Origin: CAZRWD01 sp964603785
GTDB taxonomy: Bacteria > Fermentibacterota > Fermentibacteria > Fermentibacterales > Fermentibacteraceae
Direction: 5' to 3'
NCBI GenBank assembly: GCA_964603785.1
Contig: CAZRWD010000003.1
Location: 124,001-188,000 of the forward strand
DNA length: 64,000 nucleotides
Numbering within the stretch: the stretch's first letter is position 1; every line of letters starts with the position of its first letter. The notes under the pieces are model-generated. The model made no database searches and was not told the origin of the DNA. It saw only the letters and a program-made list of their open reading frames with translations. Below are positions 1 through 7,756 of the stretch, in pieces. The position numbers and the translations under genes were made by a program.

Positions 1-739
1 TGACCGCGTTCGTCTTCGATATCTTCTTCGACTCGAGCCGCTCGCGCTCGAGCATGTTGAGGAAGTCCGTGTTGCCGCCGACGTTGAGCTGGTAGGTCCT
101 GTCGATGCGCACGCCCCTGTCCTCGAACAGCCTCGTGAGGATCCTGTGTAGGATGGTGGCGCCCACCTGGCTCTTGATGTCGTCGCCCATTACGGGCAGG
201 TTCTTGTCACGGAACCGCTTCTGCCAGTAGGGCTCTCGCGCTATGAACACCGGTATGGCGTTGATGAAGGCGCAGCCGGCCTCCAGCACCTGCTCGACGT
301 ACCACTTCGTGGCCTCCTCGCTGCCCACCGGGAGGTAGTTGACCACGACGTCGGTCTTGGTGTCCCTCAGGATGCCCACGATGTCGGCCGTGGGGCCGGG
401 GGCCTTCTTGACGACGGGGGCGAGGTACTTGCCTATGCCGTCGTGCGTCATGCCGCGCTCGACCGTAACGCCGGTCCTCGGGACGTCGCAGAACTTCCAG
501 GTGCAGTTCGGATCGGCGAAGATCGCCTCCGAGAGGTCCAGTCCGACCTTCGTCACGTTGATGTCGAAGGCGGCCGAGAACTCGACGTCCCTGACATGGT
601 AGCCCCCGAGGTTCACGTGCATGAGCCCGGGCACCTTGTCCGCGTCGCCCGCGTTCCTGTAGTACTCGACACCCTGTACCAGGCTGCTGGCGCAGTTGCC
701 CACGCCGACGATCGCGACCCTGACCTTCCTGTCACCCAT
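1..739 (-). CDS. ino1: Inositol-3-phosphate (myo-inositol-1-phosphate) synthase, C-terminus beyond the window
   Basis: Converts glucose 6-phosphate to inositol 3-phosphate using NAD. The visible 246 residues begin [20 protein letters not shown], a Rossmann NAD-binding GxGNCAS start typical of the prokaryotic enzyme. They continue with the family stretches [26 protein letters not shown] and [12 protein letters not shown], the last being the active-site region. The ATG at 739 has GGAGG about 10 bases upstream. The gene is truncated by the left edge. It lies 44 bases after a CDP-alcohol phosphatidyltransferase gene, which suggests that the inositol phosphate feeds a phosphatidylinositol-phosphate type lipid. 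The family call is firm; the lipid role is inferred from context. Confidence 0.95.
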   Translation of the reverse strand, partial: MGDRKVRVAIVGVGNCASSLVQGVEYYRNAGDADKVPGLMHVNLGGYHVRDVEFSAAFDINVTKVGLDLSEAIFADPNCTWKFCDVPRTGVTVERGMTHDGIGKYLAPVVKKAPGPTADIVGILRDTKTDVVVNYLPVGSEEATKWYVEQVLEAGCAFINAIPVFIAREPYWQKRFRDKNLPVMGDDIKSQVGATILHRILTRLFEDRGVRIDRTYQLNVGGNTDFLNMLERERLESKKISKTNAV

Positions 740-783
740 TGGGAACCTCCACCCGGCGAAGGCTGCAGACCCCACGCGGGATC

Positions 784-1380
784 TCAGCCATTACGCCCAA
801 AAGCAGCGACAAGCCTGTGGAGCGCCGTCAGCCAGGAGCCGGCGGAGACGATGACCAGCATCCATGCAACCGGTTGCGCACCACCGTAAACAGCCGTGAC
901 GACCAGCGCCGCGATCAGCAGCACCAGCCTCTCGGTCCTCGTGAACAGGCCCGAGGTGCAGGGAATCCCCACACCCTCGGACCTCGCCCTGGTATAGCTG
1001 ACCATGAACGAACCACCCAGCGCGAGGGGCGAGAGGTAGACCACGGAGGGGCACTCCCTCGCCGCGGCACCCGTGAGGAGGGCGAAGAACATCATGAACT
1101 CGCCCACCCTGTCACAGGTGGAGTCCAGCACGGCACCCGCCCTGGTGACCATGTCCCTCCTGCGCGCCACTCCGCCGTCCAGCGCATCGGTGACACTGCC
1201 GGCCGCAAGTACGACGGCGGACGCCGCCCATGACCCGCTCCAGGCGAGCCATGCAGCGACTCCCGTCACGGCGAGCCCGGAGATCGTGATCACGGAAGGG
1301 TTCACCCCGGCCCGGGCCAGCAGATCAACAGGAGTATCGAGCAGCCGTCTGCCGGCCTGCCTCATCCGTTCCTGAGCCAA
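784..1380 (-). CDS. CDP-alcohol phosphatidyltransferase, probable phosphatidylinositol-phosphate synthase
   Basis: Integral membrane enzyme that transfers a phosphatidyl group from CDP-diacylglycerol to an alcohol. Counting from the internal ATG at 1365, the signature D60xxD63G64xxA67R68, then G77xxxD81xxxD85, is complete ([10 protein letters not shown] ... GAVLDSTCD). Several hydrophobic helices follow, and about 190-200 residues is the usual length. The start is uncertain. A TTG at 1380 has GGAGG four bases upstream, while the ATG at 1365 is 19 bases from that site. Because inositol-phosphate synthase follows directly, inositol phosphate is the likeliest acceptor; glycerol phosphate (PgsA) is the alternative. 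Confidence 0.85.
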   Translation of the reverse strand: MAQERMRQAGRRLLDTPVDLLARAGVNPSVITISGLAVTGVAAWLAWSGSWAASAVVLAAGSVTDALDGGVARRRDMVTRAGAVLDSTCDRVGEFMMFFALLTGAAARECPSVVYLSPLALGGSFMVSYTRARSEGVGIPCTSGLFTRTERLVLLIAALVVTAVYGGAQPVAWMLVIVSAGSWLTALHRLVAAFGRNG

Positions 1381-1440
1381 GAGTCCTCCAGATGCCAAGG
1401 GGCAACGGATTTGTGAACATAGGACCACCCCCCCGGACCG

Positions 1441-2151
1441 TCAATCAAAACCGGCTCCGGAGGCCGCGCCCCGCACCACCAGGGTCGCCTCCCCCCTGAT
1501 CCTCCTGCCCGAGATGCCCTTCGACAGCTCCGTCAGGGTACCCCTCAGGACCTCCTCGTGGAGCTTGGTCATCTCCCTTGCAAGGCATGCCTCGCGGTCG
1601 CCCAGGACCTCCCGCAGCTCGACCAGGAACCTCTCCAGATGGTGGGGGCCGACATAGAAGACGAGCGTGTGCGGATACCGCGAGACCTCCTCGAGCCTCG
1701 CGCGCCGGTTCCCCGCCTTCCGCGGGGGGAAGCCCTCGAAGAAGAACCTGTCGACCGGCAGTCCGGAGATGACGAGGGCGCTGACGGCAGCGCAGGGGCC
1801 GGGCACCGACTCGACCCGCGAACCGGTCTCCAGGGCGAGCCTGACGGCACGGAAGCAGGGGTCGGATATCCCGGGAGTGCCTGCGTCGGTCACCAGTGCG
1901 ACCCTCTTCCCGGCCTCCAGGTACTCCCGGAGGATGGGAAGCCTCTCGAGGGAGTTGAAATCGTTGTAGCTGGCCATCCTCCCTCGGAAGGAGCCCGGGA
2001 GGAGCTTCGCCGAGCGCCTGGTGTCCTCGGCGAGCACCAGGTCGGCCTCCGCGAGCGTCAGGGACATGCGGGGGGAGAGGTCCTCCATGTTGCCGATGGG
2101 GGTCGAGACGAGGGAGAGGATGCCGGGGCGGCCCCTTTCCTCAGTCATCAT
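1441..2151 (-). CDS. rsmI: 16S rRNA (cytidine(1402)-2'-O)-methyltransferase
   Basis: SAM-dependent ribose methyltransferase acting on C1402 in the decoding centre of 16S rRNA. The 236 residues carry the tetrapyrrole-methylase-fold motifs of the family in order: STPIGNMEDLS near the N-terminus, LAEDTRRS, SYNDFN, TDAGTPGISDP and VPGPCAA. FFEGFPPRK follows. The length is somewhat shorter than E. coli RsmI (286). The start is one of two adjacent ATGs (2151 or 2148) with only a weak AGGG upstream. The frame overlaps the end of the DUF3006 gene by 11 bases, so translation is probably coupled. Confidence 0.95.
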   Translation of the reverse strand: MMTEERGRPGILSLVSTPIGNMEDLSPRMSLTLAEADLVLAEDTRRSAKLLPGSFRGRMASYNDFNSLERLPILREYLEAGKRVALVTDAGTPGISDPCFRAVRLALETGSRVESVPGPCAAVSALVISGLPVDRFFFEGFPPRKAGNRRARLEEVSRYPHTLVFYVGPHHLERFLVELREVLGDREACLAREMTKLHEEVLRGTLTELSKGISGRRIRGEATLVVRGAASGAGFD

Positions 2152-2356
2152 CCCTGTTCAGGAGCCGGCGCTGGAGGTCGCGCACCCTTCCGGCCCTCTC
2201 GGCGGTCTCCGCATGGTCGATCTCGAGGGACAGCCTGAGGACCTGCCCCTCTCCGGCCCCCTCGGGCAGGAGTCCGACGGGGAGGTGCAGCCGCGATCCG
2301 TCATCTCCGACCAGGACTGCTAGCCCCTCTTCGATTCGGTCTATCGCGAAGTGCAT
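2141..2356 (-). CDS. DUF3006 family small protein
   Basis: A 71-residue soluble protein, MHFAIDRIEEGLAVLVGDDG..., followed by LHLPVGLLPEGAGEGQVLRLS. This matches the usual DUF3006 pattern of a short beta-rich domain beginning with an 'IDRxEgxxAVL' strand and containing a 'LPxGaxEGdvl' turn. No enzymatic function is known for the family. The ATG at 2356 has AGGTGA five bases upstream. A GTG at 2365, forming GTGA with the stop of the preceding transporter gene, is an alternative start. It sits between the Na/Pi transporter and rsmI in one minus-strand operon. Confidence 0.8.
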   Translation of the reverse strand: MHFAIDRIEEGLAVLVGDDGSRLHLPVGLLPEGAGEGQVLRLSLEIDHAETAERAGRVRDLQRRLLNRDDD

Positions 2357-2361
2357 CGCGG

Positions 2362-4437
2362 TCACCTCGCGGACTCCTCCTCGGAGCGCCAGGTGCCGCC
2401 GCCGATGACCGACTGGGCGATGTTGGTGAGGTGGTCGCCCACCCGCTCGCAGTAGTCGACGAAGTCGAGCACGGCGAGCCCCGCCAGCCCGTCGCGGCAG
2501 TTGCCGACGAGCGATTCGGTGTAGCTCCCCCTGGCATCCTCGTCGATGCCGTTCAGGCGCTCCTCCAGACCCAGCACGGCCGAACCCGCGAGGCCGTCCT
2601 TGCGCTCGAGCGCCGATATCGTCTCGTCGAACATCCTGATGACGATGGACGACGCCCTCCTCGCAGACTCGAGCAGGGGCGCATCGACCATGCCCAGCCT
2701 GCCCGAGATCCTCTCTCCCGCCTCCACCACGTTGACAGCGTTGTCGGAGATCCGTTCGAGATCGTTCACGGAGTGGAGGAGCACCGGGAGCCTGAGGGAG
2801 AGCTCGTGCCCCAGGTCCTTCTCGAAGAGCTGGGTTGCGTAGAGCGTGATGGCGCTCTGCATCTCGTCCACCCGGTCCTCCATGGCCAGGATCTCCTCCG
2901 AGCGCGGCCTGCCCTCGAAGAAGCAGTCGAAGGCGCTCTTGACCGTCCTCCTGGCATACCTGGCCATGACCAGGAGCTTGCGCTCGATCTCGTCCACCGC
3001 CAGCACGGGCGTGTCGAGCAGGCTGTCGCTCAGCCTGACCTCGGACTCGTCGAGGGTGCTGGGATCCCTCCCCGGGATGATCAGCCTGCAGAGCCTGGCC
3101 AGCAGGGGGACGAGGGGAAGGAAGACCAGCGCGTTGAAGATGTTGAAGAAGGTGTGCGCGTTCGCGACCTGCCTCAGCACCTCGGAGCTAGTCGACTGGA
3201 CGAACCTCAGGTACAGGCTTCCCGGTCTCGCGAGTATCAGTCCGAAATACAGGGCGCCTATCAGGTTGAACAGGGTGTGGGCCATCGCGGCCCTCCTGGC
3301 GGCGCGGTTCGTTCCGACCGCTGCGAGCTGTGCGGTGATCGTTGTCCCCACGTTGTCCCCGAGTACCAGGTAGACGGCGCCCTCGAGCGAGATGAGCCCG
3401 GCTCCCGCGAGAGTCATGCTGAGACCCACCGTGGCGCTGGAGCTCTGTATGAGGCATGTGATGAACGTGCCGGCCAGGATCCCCAGGAGAGGGGAGGTGC
3501 TGAAGGTGGTGAAGAAGTCCCTCACCGGAAGGCTTGTCTCGAGGGGCTCCAGGGATCCCTTCATGGTGTTCATGCCGAGGAGCAGCATCCCCAGTCCCAG
3601 CACGACGCGGCCCCAGAACTTGGTGGAGCTGGACCTGCCGATCATCATGGTGATCAGGCCGACGGCCAGGAGCGGGAACGCATAGGAGGTGATCCTGAAG
3701 GCTATGAGCTGGCCCGTGACGGTCGTGCCGATGTTAGCCCCCAGGATCACGCCCAGCGACTGCTGGAGGGTCATCAGCCCCGTGTTGACGAAGCTGACCA
3801 TGATGACCGTCGTCGCGCTCGAGCTCTGGATTATGGCCGTCACCAGCGTGCCGGCGACGAGCCCCATGAACCTGTTGCCGGTCAGCTTGCCGAGGATGGT
3901 GCGCATCCGGTTCCCGGCCACGCGCTGAAGGCCCTCGGACATCATGCGCATGCCCAGGAGAAAGAGCGCGAGCCCGCCGATCATCTCGAACACGATCGTC
4001 CTGACGTCGATCGCCAGTTCGTCGAACAGCACGTAGCGCGTCTCGAACCCTGGATGGACGACGTCGGCCCTTATCACGACGTCCCCCATGCCCTCGGGCA
4101 TCCTGAGGCTGGTGGTCGCGAGCCCGGTCTTGTCCGTGAGCACGAGAAGCCTGTAGACGCATCCGCTGATGGTGTCGGAGAGGAGTACGGTGCTGGGGCA
4201 GCCGTCCTCGGCCACCAGGCTCCCCCTGCCGGGATTCACGGAGAAGATGACCTGGGCCTCCTCGATGGGTTCCCCGGTCAGGGAGTCGGTCACCAGGACG
4301 GAGATCGGCTCGCTCAGCAGCCTTCCGACAGGGCAGGTCTGCCTGTCGCCCGAGAGGTCGACGAGAAGACCGGAACCGTCCGAAACACCGCTGATTCCCG
4401 TCAGGAGCAGAATCAGTGCGAGCCCTGGCGTCTTCAT
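2362..4437 (-). CDS. Na/Pi cotransporter family protein with N-terminal Ig-like domain and C-terminal PhoU-like domain
   Basis: Predicted sodium-coupled phosphate transporter of the NptA/YjbB type in the inner membrane. Residues 1-22 form a signal or first membrane segment. Residues about 25-130 look like a bacterial Ig-like (invasin/Big_1) fold: ISVLVTDSLTGEPIEEAQVIF, then GRGSL and TDKTGLATTSLR. Two inverted membrane repeats follow, each with the family QSSSATT or QSSSATV signature, along with NIGTT and NVGTT. The last ~200 residues are a helical PhoU-like domain. It is the first gene of the run ending in inositol-phosphate synthase. A TATATA lies 13 bases upstream of the ATG, with no obvious -35 or ribosome-binding site. 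Phosphate specificity is inferred from the family. Confidence 0.88.
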   Translation of the reverse strand: MKTPGLALILLLTGISGVSDGSGLLVDLSGDRQTCPVGRLLSEPISVLVTDSLTGEPIEEAQVIFSVNPGRGSLVAEDGCPSTVLLSDTISGCVYRLLVLTDKTGLATTSLRMPEGMGDVVIRADVVHPGFETRYVLFDELAIDVRTIVFEMIGGLALFLLGMRMMSEGLQRVAGNRMRTILGKLTGNRFMGLVAGTLVTAIIQSSSATTVIMVSFVNTGLMTLQQSLGVILGANIGTTVTGQLIAFRITSYAFPLLAVGLITMMIGRSSSTKFWGRVVLGLGMLLLGMNTMKGSLEPLETSLPVRDFFTTFSTSPLLGILAGTFITCLIQSSSATVGLSMTLAGAGLISLEGAVYLVLGDNVGTTITAQLAAVGTNRAARRAAMAHTLFNLIGALYFGLILARPGSLYLRFVQSTSSEVLRQVANAHTFFNIFNALVFLPLVPLLARLCRLIIPGRDPSTLDESEVRLSDSLLDTPVLAVDEIERKLLVMARYARRTVKSAFDCFFEGRPRSEEILAMEDRVDEMQSAITLYATQLFEKDLGHELSLRLPVLLHSVNDLERISDNAVNVVEAGERISGRLGMVDAPLLESARRASSIVIRMFDETISALERKDGLAGSAVLGLEERLNGIDEDARGSYTESLVGNCRDGLAGLAVLDFVDYCERVGDHLTNIAQSVIGGGTWRSEEESAR

Positions 4438-4486
4438 ATCCGAGGGGGTTTATATAGCCCCGGCGCCGGCGCCCTGCCACTGCTCC

Positions 4487-4515
4487 TTGCGAAGGACACC
4501 CAGTGTGGATAGTAT
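4487..4515 (+). promoter_or_regulatory. Sigma-70-like promoter, apparently leaderless, for the phosphoribosyltransferase-ispE operon
   Basis: TTGCGA at 4487-4492 and TAGTAT at 4510-4515 are separated by 17 bases. The -10 ends six bases before the ATG at 4522, and the intervening bases (ccgcgc) hold no ribosome-binding site. The start of transcription would fall on or next to the A of the start codon. Both boxes match consensus at four of six positions, so this is supported mainly by spacing and by three similar cases in the window. Confidence 0.5.
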
Positions 4516-4521
4516 CCGCGC

Positions 4522-5436
4522 ATGTCAGGAATGACGCGTTTCACCAAGGCGCTGATCTCGAGCCTCCGCCCGGCCGCGTGGATCAAGAACCTCTTCCTCT
4601 TCGCGGGCATGATCTTCGCAAGGCTCTGGAGCGTGGACGCCGCGCTGCGCACCCTGGCCGGGGCGATCGGCTTCTCCCTCCTGGCGGGAGCCGTCTACCT
4701 CCTGAACGACATAGCCGACAGGAAGAGGGACAAGGCCCATCCGGAGAAGCGCAACAGGCCCGTCGCCTCGGGCATGCTGAGCGTCCCGGCGGCGGCGGTC
4801 TCCGCGGTGGTTCTCGCCTCCGGTGTCCTGGCGGGGGCCGCGGTCCTCTCCCCCTCGTTCTTCATCGTGTGCGCGGCGTATCTCCTCCTGCAGGTCCTGT
4901 ACTCCTTCAGGTTCAAGAACACCCCGATACTCGACTGCCTGATGATCGCCATGGGCTTCGTGCTGAGGGCCCTGGCCGGGGTCGAGCTCGCCGCCGATGC
5001 GGGATGGGAGATCACGATCTCCCCCTGGCTCCTCCTGTGCACCTTCTTCGTCGCGACCTTCCTCGCCTTCTCGAAGCGGCGCGCGGAGGTCGTCTCGCTC
5101 GGCGACAGCGCGCCGGACCACCGGAGGATCCTCAGGGAGTACACCCCCCGCCTGCTCGACGAGATGATAGGCATCACGACGGCGGCCAGCCTCATGTGCT
5201 ACGCCATCTACACGGTGAGCGAGAGAACCGCGGAGATGGTGTCGCCGAACCTCTGGTTCACCATTCCGTTCGTCGCGTTCGGCATCTTCCGCTACCTCTA
5301 CCTCGTGCACGTCAGGGGCCTGGGGGGGAGCCCGGAGAGGGTGCTCCTGTCCGATCCTCCTCTCATGGTGAACTTCGCCCTGTGGCTCGCATCGGTCATC
5401 CTCGTGCTCAGGTTCTTCCCGGCCGCCGGGCTGTGA
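4522..5436 (+). CDS. UbiA-superfamily prenyltransferase, decaprenyl-phosphate phosphoribosyltransferase-like
   Basis: Polytopic membrane enzyme of 304 residues resembling the 5-phosphoribosyl-1-pyrophosphate:polyprenyl-phosphate transferases of cell-envelope synthesis. The N-terminus has RPAAWIKNLFLFAGMIF (the family 'RPxqWxKNxxvfa' start). The first Asp-rich loop N62DIADRKRD70KAHPEKRNRP is the diagnostic PRPP/metal-binding motif of this subgroup. About eight or nine hydrophobic helices are seen. In actinobacteria the product leads to decaprenyl-phospho-arabinose; here the final sugar is unknown. The 3' end overlaps ispE as GTGA. Alternative: another UbiA enzyme, but the NDxxDRxxDxxHPxKxxRP loop argues against it. 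Confidence 0.85.
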   Translation: MSGMTRFTKALISSLRPAAWIKNLFLFAGMIFARLWSVDAALRTLAGAIGFSLLAGAVYLLNDIADRKRDKAHPEKRNRPVASGMLSVPAAAVSAVVLASGVLAGAAVLSPSFFIVCAAYLLLQVLYSFRFKNTPILDCLMIAMGFVLRALAGVELAADAGWEITISPWLLLCTFFVATFLAFSKRRAEVVSLGDSAPDHRRILREYTPRLLDEMIGITTAASLMCYAIYTVSERTAEMVSPNLWFTIPFVAFGIFRYLYLVHVRGLGGSPERVLLSDPPLMVNFALWLASVILVLRFFPAAGL

Positions 5437-6308
5437 GACGGCGGGTCGCGGGCTCCGCCCGCGCCAAGATCAACCTCGGCCTGCGGATACTCGGGAAGCG
5501 CACGGACGGGTTCCACGACATCCGCAGCATCTTCCACTCCGTCACCCTCGAGGACCGGATCCGGCTCGAGACGGGCCCGCGTGGAGGCATCTCCCTCGAG
5601 GTCGCCGGAGCGGATCTGGAGACGGGGGAGGGCAACCTTGCGTGGCGCGCCGCAGCCCTCTTCAGGCAGGCTGCGGGGCTCTCCTGCTCGGTGCAGGTCC
5701 TGCTCGAGAAGAGAATACCTGTCGCAGCCGGGCTCGGCGGGGGCAGCAGCGACGCCGCCTGCGTCCTCCGACTCATGCGCGAGGCCACGGGGATCGATCC
5801 GGGTCTCATGGATCTCGCATCCGAGCTGGGCAGCGACGTGCCGTTCCTGCTGGAGGGCGGAGCCGCACTCGCAGAGGGCCGTGGAGAGCGGCTGACACCC
5901 ATCCGGCCCGGGGATTTCCATGCGGTCCTCGTGAATCCCGGCATATCCTCCTCCACCGCGACGGCCTACGCGGACTGGGATGCGTCGGAGGCATCCTTGA
6001 CAAGCGGGAGAGAAGAGAGCGATCTTCGCCTCCCGGAACTTACATGGCATGAGGGTAGACCTTTCCCTGTAAGCCTCTGTAACGATTTCCTGCCGCTGCT
6101 GGCGGAGAGGTGCCCGGTCGTGGCCGAGATCTCCGGCTGGCTCGACGGACGCGCTTCCGCCTGGGGCATGTCGGGGTCCGGACCGACCTTCTACGCGCTG
6201 TTCCGAACGGCATCCGAGGCCGATGCATTCGGGGCGCGCGTGCCGGGGCGCTTCTCGCCGGTGGTGTGCAGGGCGGCGTGTGCAGCTGGGGTGTCGTCCA
6301 ACTGGTAG
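5433..6308 (+). CDS. ispE: 4-diphosphocytidyl-2-C-methyl-D-erythritol kinase
   Basis: GHMP kinase that phosphorylates 4-diphosphocytidyl-methylerythritol in the MEP isoprenoid pathway. The 291 residues show AKINLGLRILGKRTDGFHD at 11-29 (Lys12 of the substrate site), the ATP loop PVAAGLGGGSSDAA at 96-109, the LGSDVPF aspartate region, and GMSGSGPTFYALF near the C-terminus. The start is taken as GTG at 5433, overlapping the previous stop as GTGA. The last 22 bases (6287-6308) lie inside the tRNA-Gln gene that follows, so the C-terminal residues of the kinase are encoded by the tRNA acceptor and D-arm. Family assignment is firm. Confidence 0.95.
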   Translation: MRRRVAGSARAKINLGLRILGKRTDGFHDIRSIFHSVTLEDRIRLETGPRGGISLEVAGADLETGEGNLAWRAAALFRQAAGLSCSVQVLLEKRIPVAAGLGGGSSDAACVLRLMREATGIDPGLMDLASELGSDVPFLLEGGAALAEGRGERLTPIRPGDFHAVLVNPGISSSTATAYADWDASEASLTSGREESDLRLPELTWHEGRPFPVSLCNDFLPLLAERCPVVAEISGWLDGRASAWGMSGSGPTFYALFRTASEADAFGARVPGRFSPVVCRAACAAGVSSNW

Positions 6309-6362
6309 GACACAGGATTTTGGATCCTGCAGATGGAGGTTCGAATCCTCCCGCCCCAGCCA
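6287..6362 (+). tRNA. tRNA-Gln (anticodon TTG)
   Basis: A complete 76-base cloverleaf with the CCA end encoded. The acceptor TGGGGTG pairs with CGCCCCA (one T-G pair). The D-stem is GTCC/GGAC, the anticodon stem CAGGA/TCCTG encloses TTTTGGA with anticodon TTG, and the T-arm is GGAGG-TTCGAAT-CCTCC. The discriminator is G. Its first 22 bases overlap the end of ispE, so processing by RNase P would cut the ispE message within its last codons. Confidence 0.97.
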
Positions 6363-6476
6363 GGTCGGGAAGGACCCGGCCCGGGCGGCGTGTCCGAGCG
6401 ACGTGCCGGTGAACGGCCGGATCCGACGGGGCCTGGCAGGATTTCATCTCTCGGGGAGAAGGAAGGGGTAATAGTA

Positions 6477-7103
6477 ATGCCTGAAGGAAACGTGCTGCAT
6501 GTGAGCGAGAGGGCGACGAAGGGATCGGCCGAGGCGCGGAGGCTGCGCCGCACGGGCATGGTCCCTGTCGTTCTCTACGGCGGGTCGAAGAGCGCGGAGA
6601 CCCTGCTGCAGATCGACGAGGTCGAGTTCATGAAGAAGGTGAAGGACTATTCGACGGGCGTCGTGACCCTCGTCGATCCGAAGGGGCGGAAGTCCTCCGC
6701 GATCATCAAGGAGATCCAGTGGGATCACCTCGTCGACCGCCCGATCCATGTCGACTTCTACCGGGTCTCGCTGGACCAGGTCGTCCATGTCAGGGTGCCT
6801 CTGCACCTGCAGGGAACCGCCAGGGGCGCCGTGTTCGGAGGCGTCATCGACCAGCTCGTGCACGAACTGCCCATCAAGGTGAAGGCTTCCGGAATCCCCC
6901 ACGAGATCCTCCTCGACATAGCTTCCCTCGGGATCGGGGACTCCATGCACGTGAGCGACCTGACCCTGCCGGAGGGCGTGATCTGCGAGCTCCCGGTCGA
7001 GCAGACCGTGGTGCATGTCGCCCCGCCGACCGTCGAGAAGGTCAAGGCTGCCGCCGAGACCGAGGAGGAGGCGGAGGAGAAGCCCGCGGAGGAAGCAGAG
7101 TAG
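6477..7103 (+). CDS. rplY: Ribosomal protein L25, long (CTC/TL5) form
   Basis: 5S-rRNA-binding 50S protein of 208 residues. The N-terminal L25 domain (1-~95) has EARRLRRTGMVPVVLYGG and the IIKEIQWDHLVDRPIHVDFYRV strand pair. The C-terminal TL5-like beta domain (~96-185) has VPLHLQGTARGAVFGGVIDQ and HELPIKVKASGIPHEI. An acidic Glu/Ala tail ends the protein, as in many general-stress CTC proteins. The ATG at 6477 follows a purine-rich GGAGAAGGAAGGGG site. It lies 114 bases after tRNA-Gln and just before pth, a common L25-pth pairing. Confidence 0.97.
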   Translation: MPEGNVLHVSERATKGSAEARRLRRTGMVPVVLYGGSKSAETLLQIDEVEFMKKVKDYSTGVVTLVDPKGRKSSAIIKEIQWDHLVDRPIHVDFYRVSLDQVVHVRVPLHLQGTARGAVFGGVIDQLVHELPIKVKASGIPHEILLDIASLGIGDSMHVSDLTLPEGVICELPVEQTVVHVAPPTVEKVKAAAETEEEAEEKPAEEAE

Positions 7104-7104
7104 C

Positions 7105-7686
7105 TTGTCGATCAGGCTTGTCGCCTGTCTCGGCAATCCCGGGCCGAAGTATCGTCTGACCTGGCACAATGCCGGCTTCTGGACTGCGGACGTCCTCGCC
7201 GCGGAGGCAGGCGTGCGCTTCCGCAACAGCGGCCTGTTCGAAGCCGCCGAGCTCCCCGCCGGCGCGACCCTGATCAAGCCGTCGACATTCATGAACGAGA
7301 GCGGGGGGGCGGTCGCGTCCCTGATGCGCTCGAAGGGCCTGGGGCCGGATGAGATCCTGGTCGTCTGCGACGACGTCAACCTGCGCCTGGGGCGCCTCAG
7401 GCTGAGGTCGTCCGGTTCGTCCGGAGGGCACAAGGGCCTCCGCAGCATCATCGCAAGCATCGGCACCCAGGCCTTCCCCCGGCTTAGGCTCGGCGTGGGT
7501 CCTGCGCCCGAACGCGGGGATCTGGCCGACTTCGTCCTCTCCAGGGTACCCCGTGACGAGGAGGAGAAAGCCTCGACGATGGCCCACAGGGCCGCGGACT
7601 GCGTGAGCGAGGTCCTGTCACGGGGCATGGAGGCCGCACAGGAGACCTGGAACAGGGCTCCCGGGGAGCCGCCTCCGGCGGACTGA
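7105..7686 (+). CDS. pth: Peptidyl-tRNA hydrolase
   Basis: Releases peptides from prematurely dropped peptidyl-tRNA. The 193 residues contain the family motifs in order: VACLGNPGPKY (8-15), WHNAGF with catalytic His21, KPSTFMNESGGAV, VVCDDVNL with the catalytic Asp, and GSSGGHKGLRSI. The length is typical. The start codon is TTG at 7105, one base after the L25 stop, with GGAGGAA about 11 bases upstream inside the L25 gene. A perfect GC-rich hairpin follows the stop. Confidence 0.96.
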   Translation: MSIRLVACLGNPGPKYRLTWHNAGFWTADVLAAEAGVRFRNSGLFEAAELPAGATLIKPSTFMNESGGAVASLMRSKGLGPDEILVVCDDVNLRLGRLRLRSSGSSGGHKGLRSIIASIGTQAFPRLRLGVGPAPERGDLADFVLSRVPRDEEEKASTMAHRAADCVSEVLSRGMEAAQETWNRAPGEPPPAD

Positions 7687-7706
7687 CGACAGTACCGGAT
7701 GACGAG

Positions 7707-7736
7707 GAGGGGCGGCGGGTCTTCCCGCCGCCCCTC
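7707..7736. terminator. Perfect 13-bp hairpin between convergent genes, probable bidirectional terminator
   Basis: GAGGGGCGGCGGG pairs perfectly with CCCGCCGCCCCTC around a TCTT loop. It lies between the convergent pth and lipoprotein genes. No run of T follows on either strand, as with the other hairpins in this window. Confidence 0.7.
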
Positions 7737-7756
7737 GCGCGTCCGTGGCAGACGCG

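Noticed and set aside
2431..4512. Long plus-strand open frame opposite the Na/Pi transporter
   Set aside because: Composition is Arg/His/Gly/Pro noise typical of the antisense of GC-rich genes; the minus strand has clear QSSSATT transporter motifs. The same holds for the large antisense frames at 7745-9457, 20889-23231, 26121-28691, 32357-35146 and 62780-63871.
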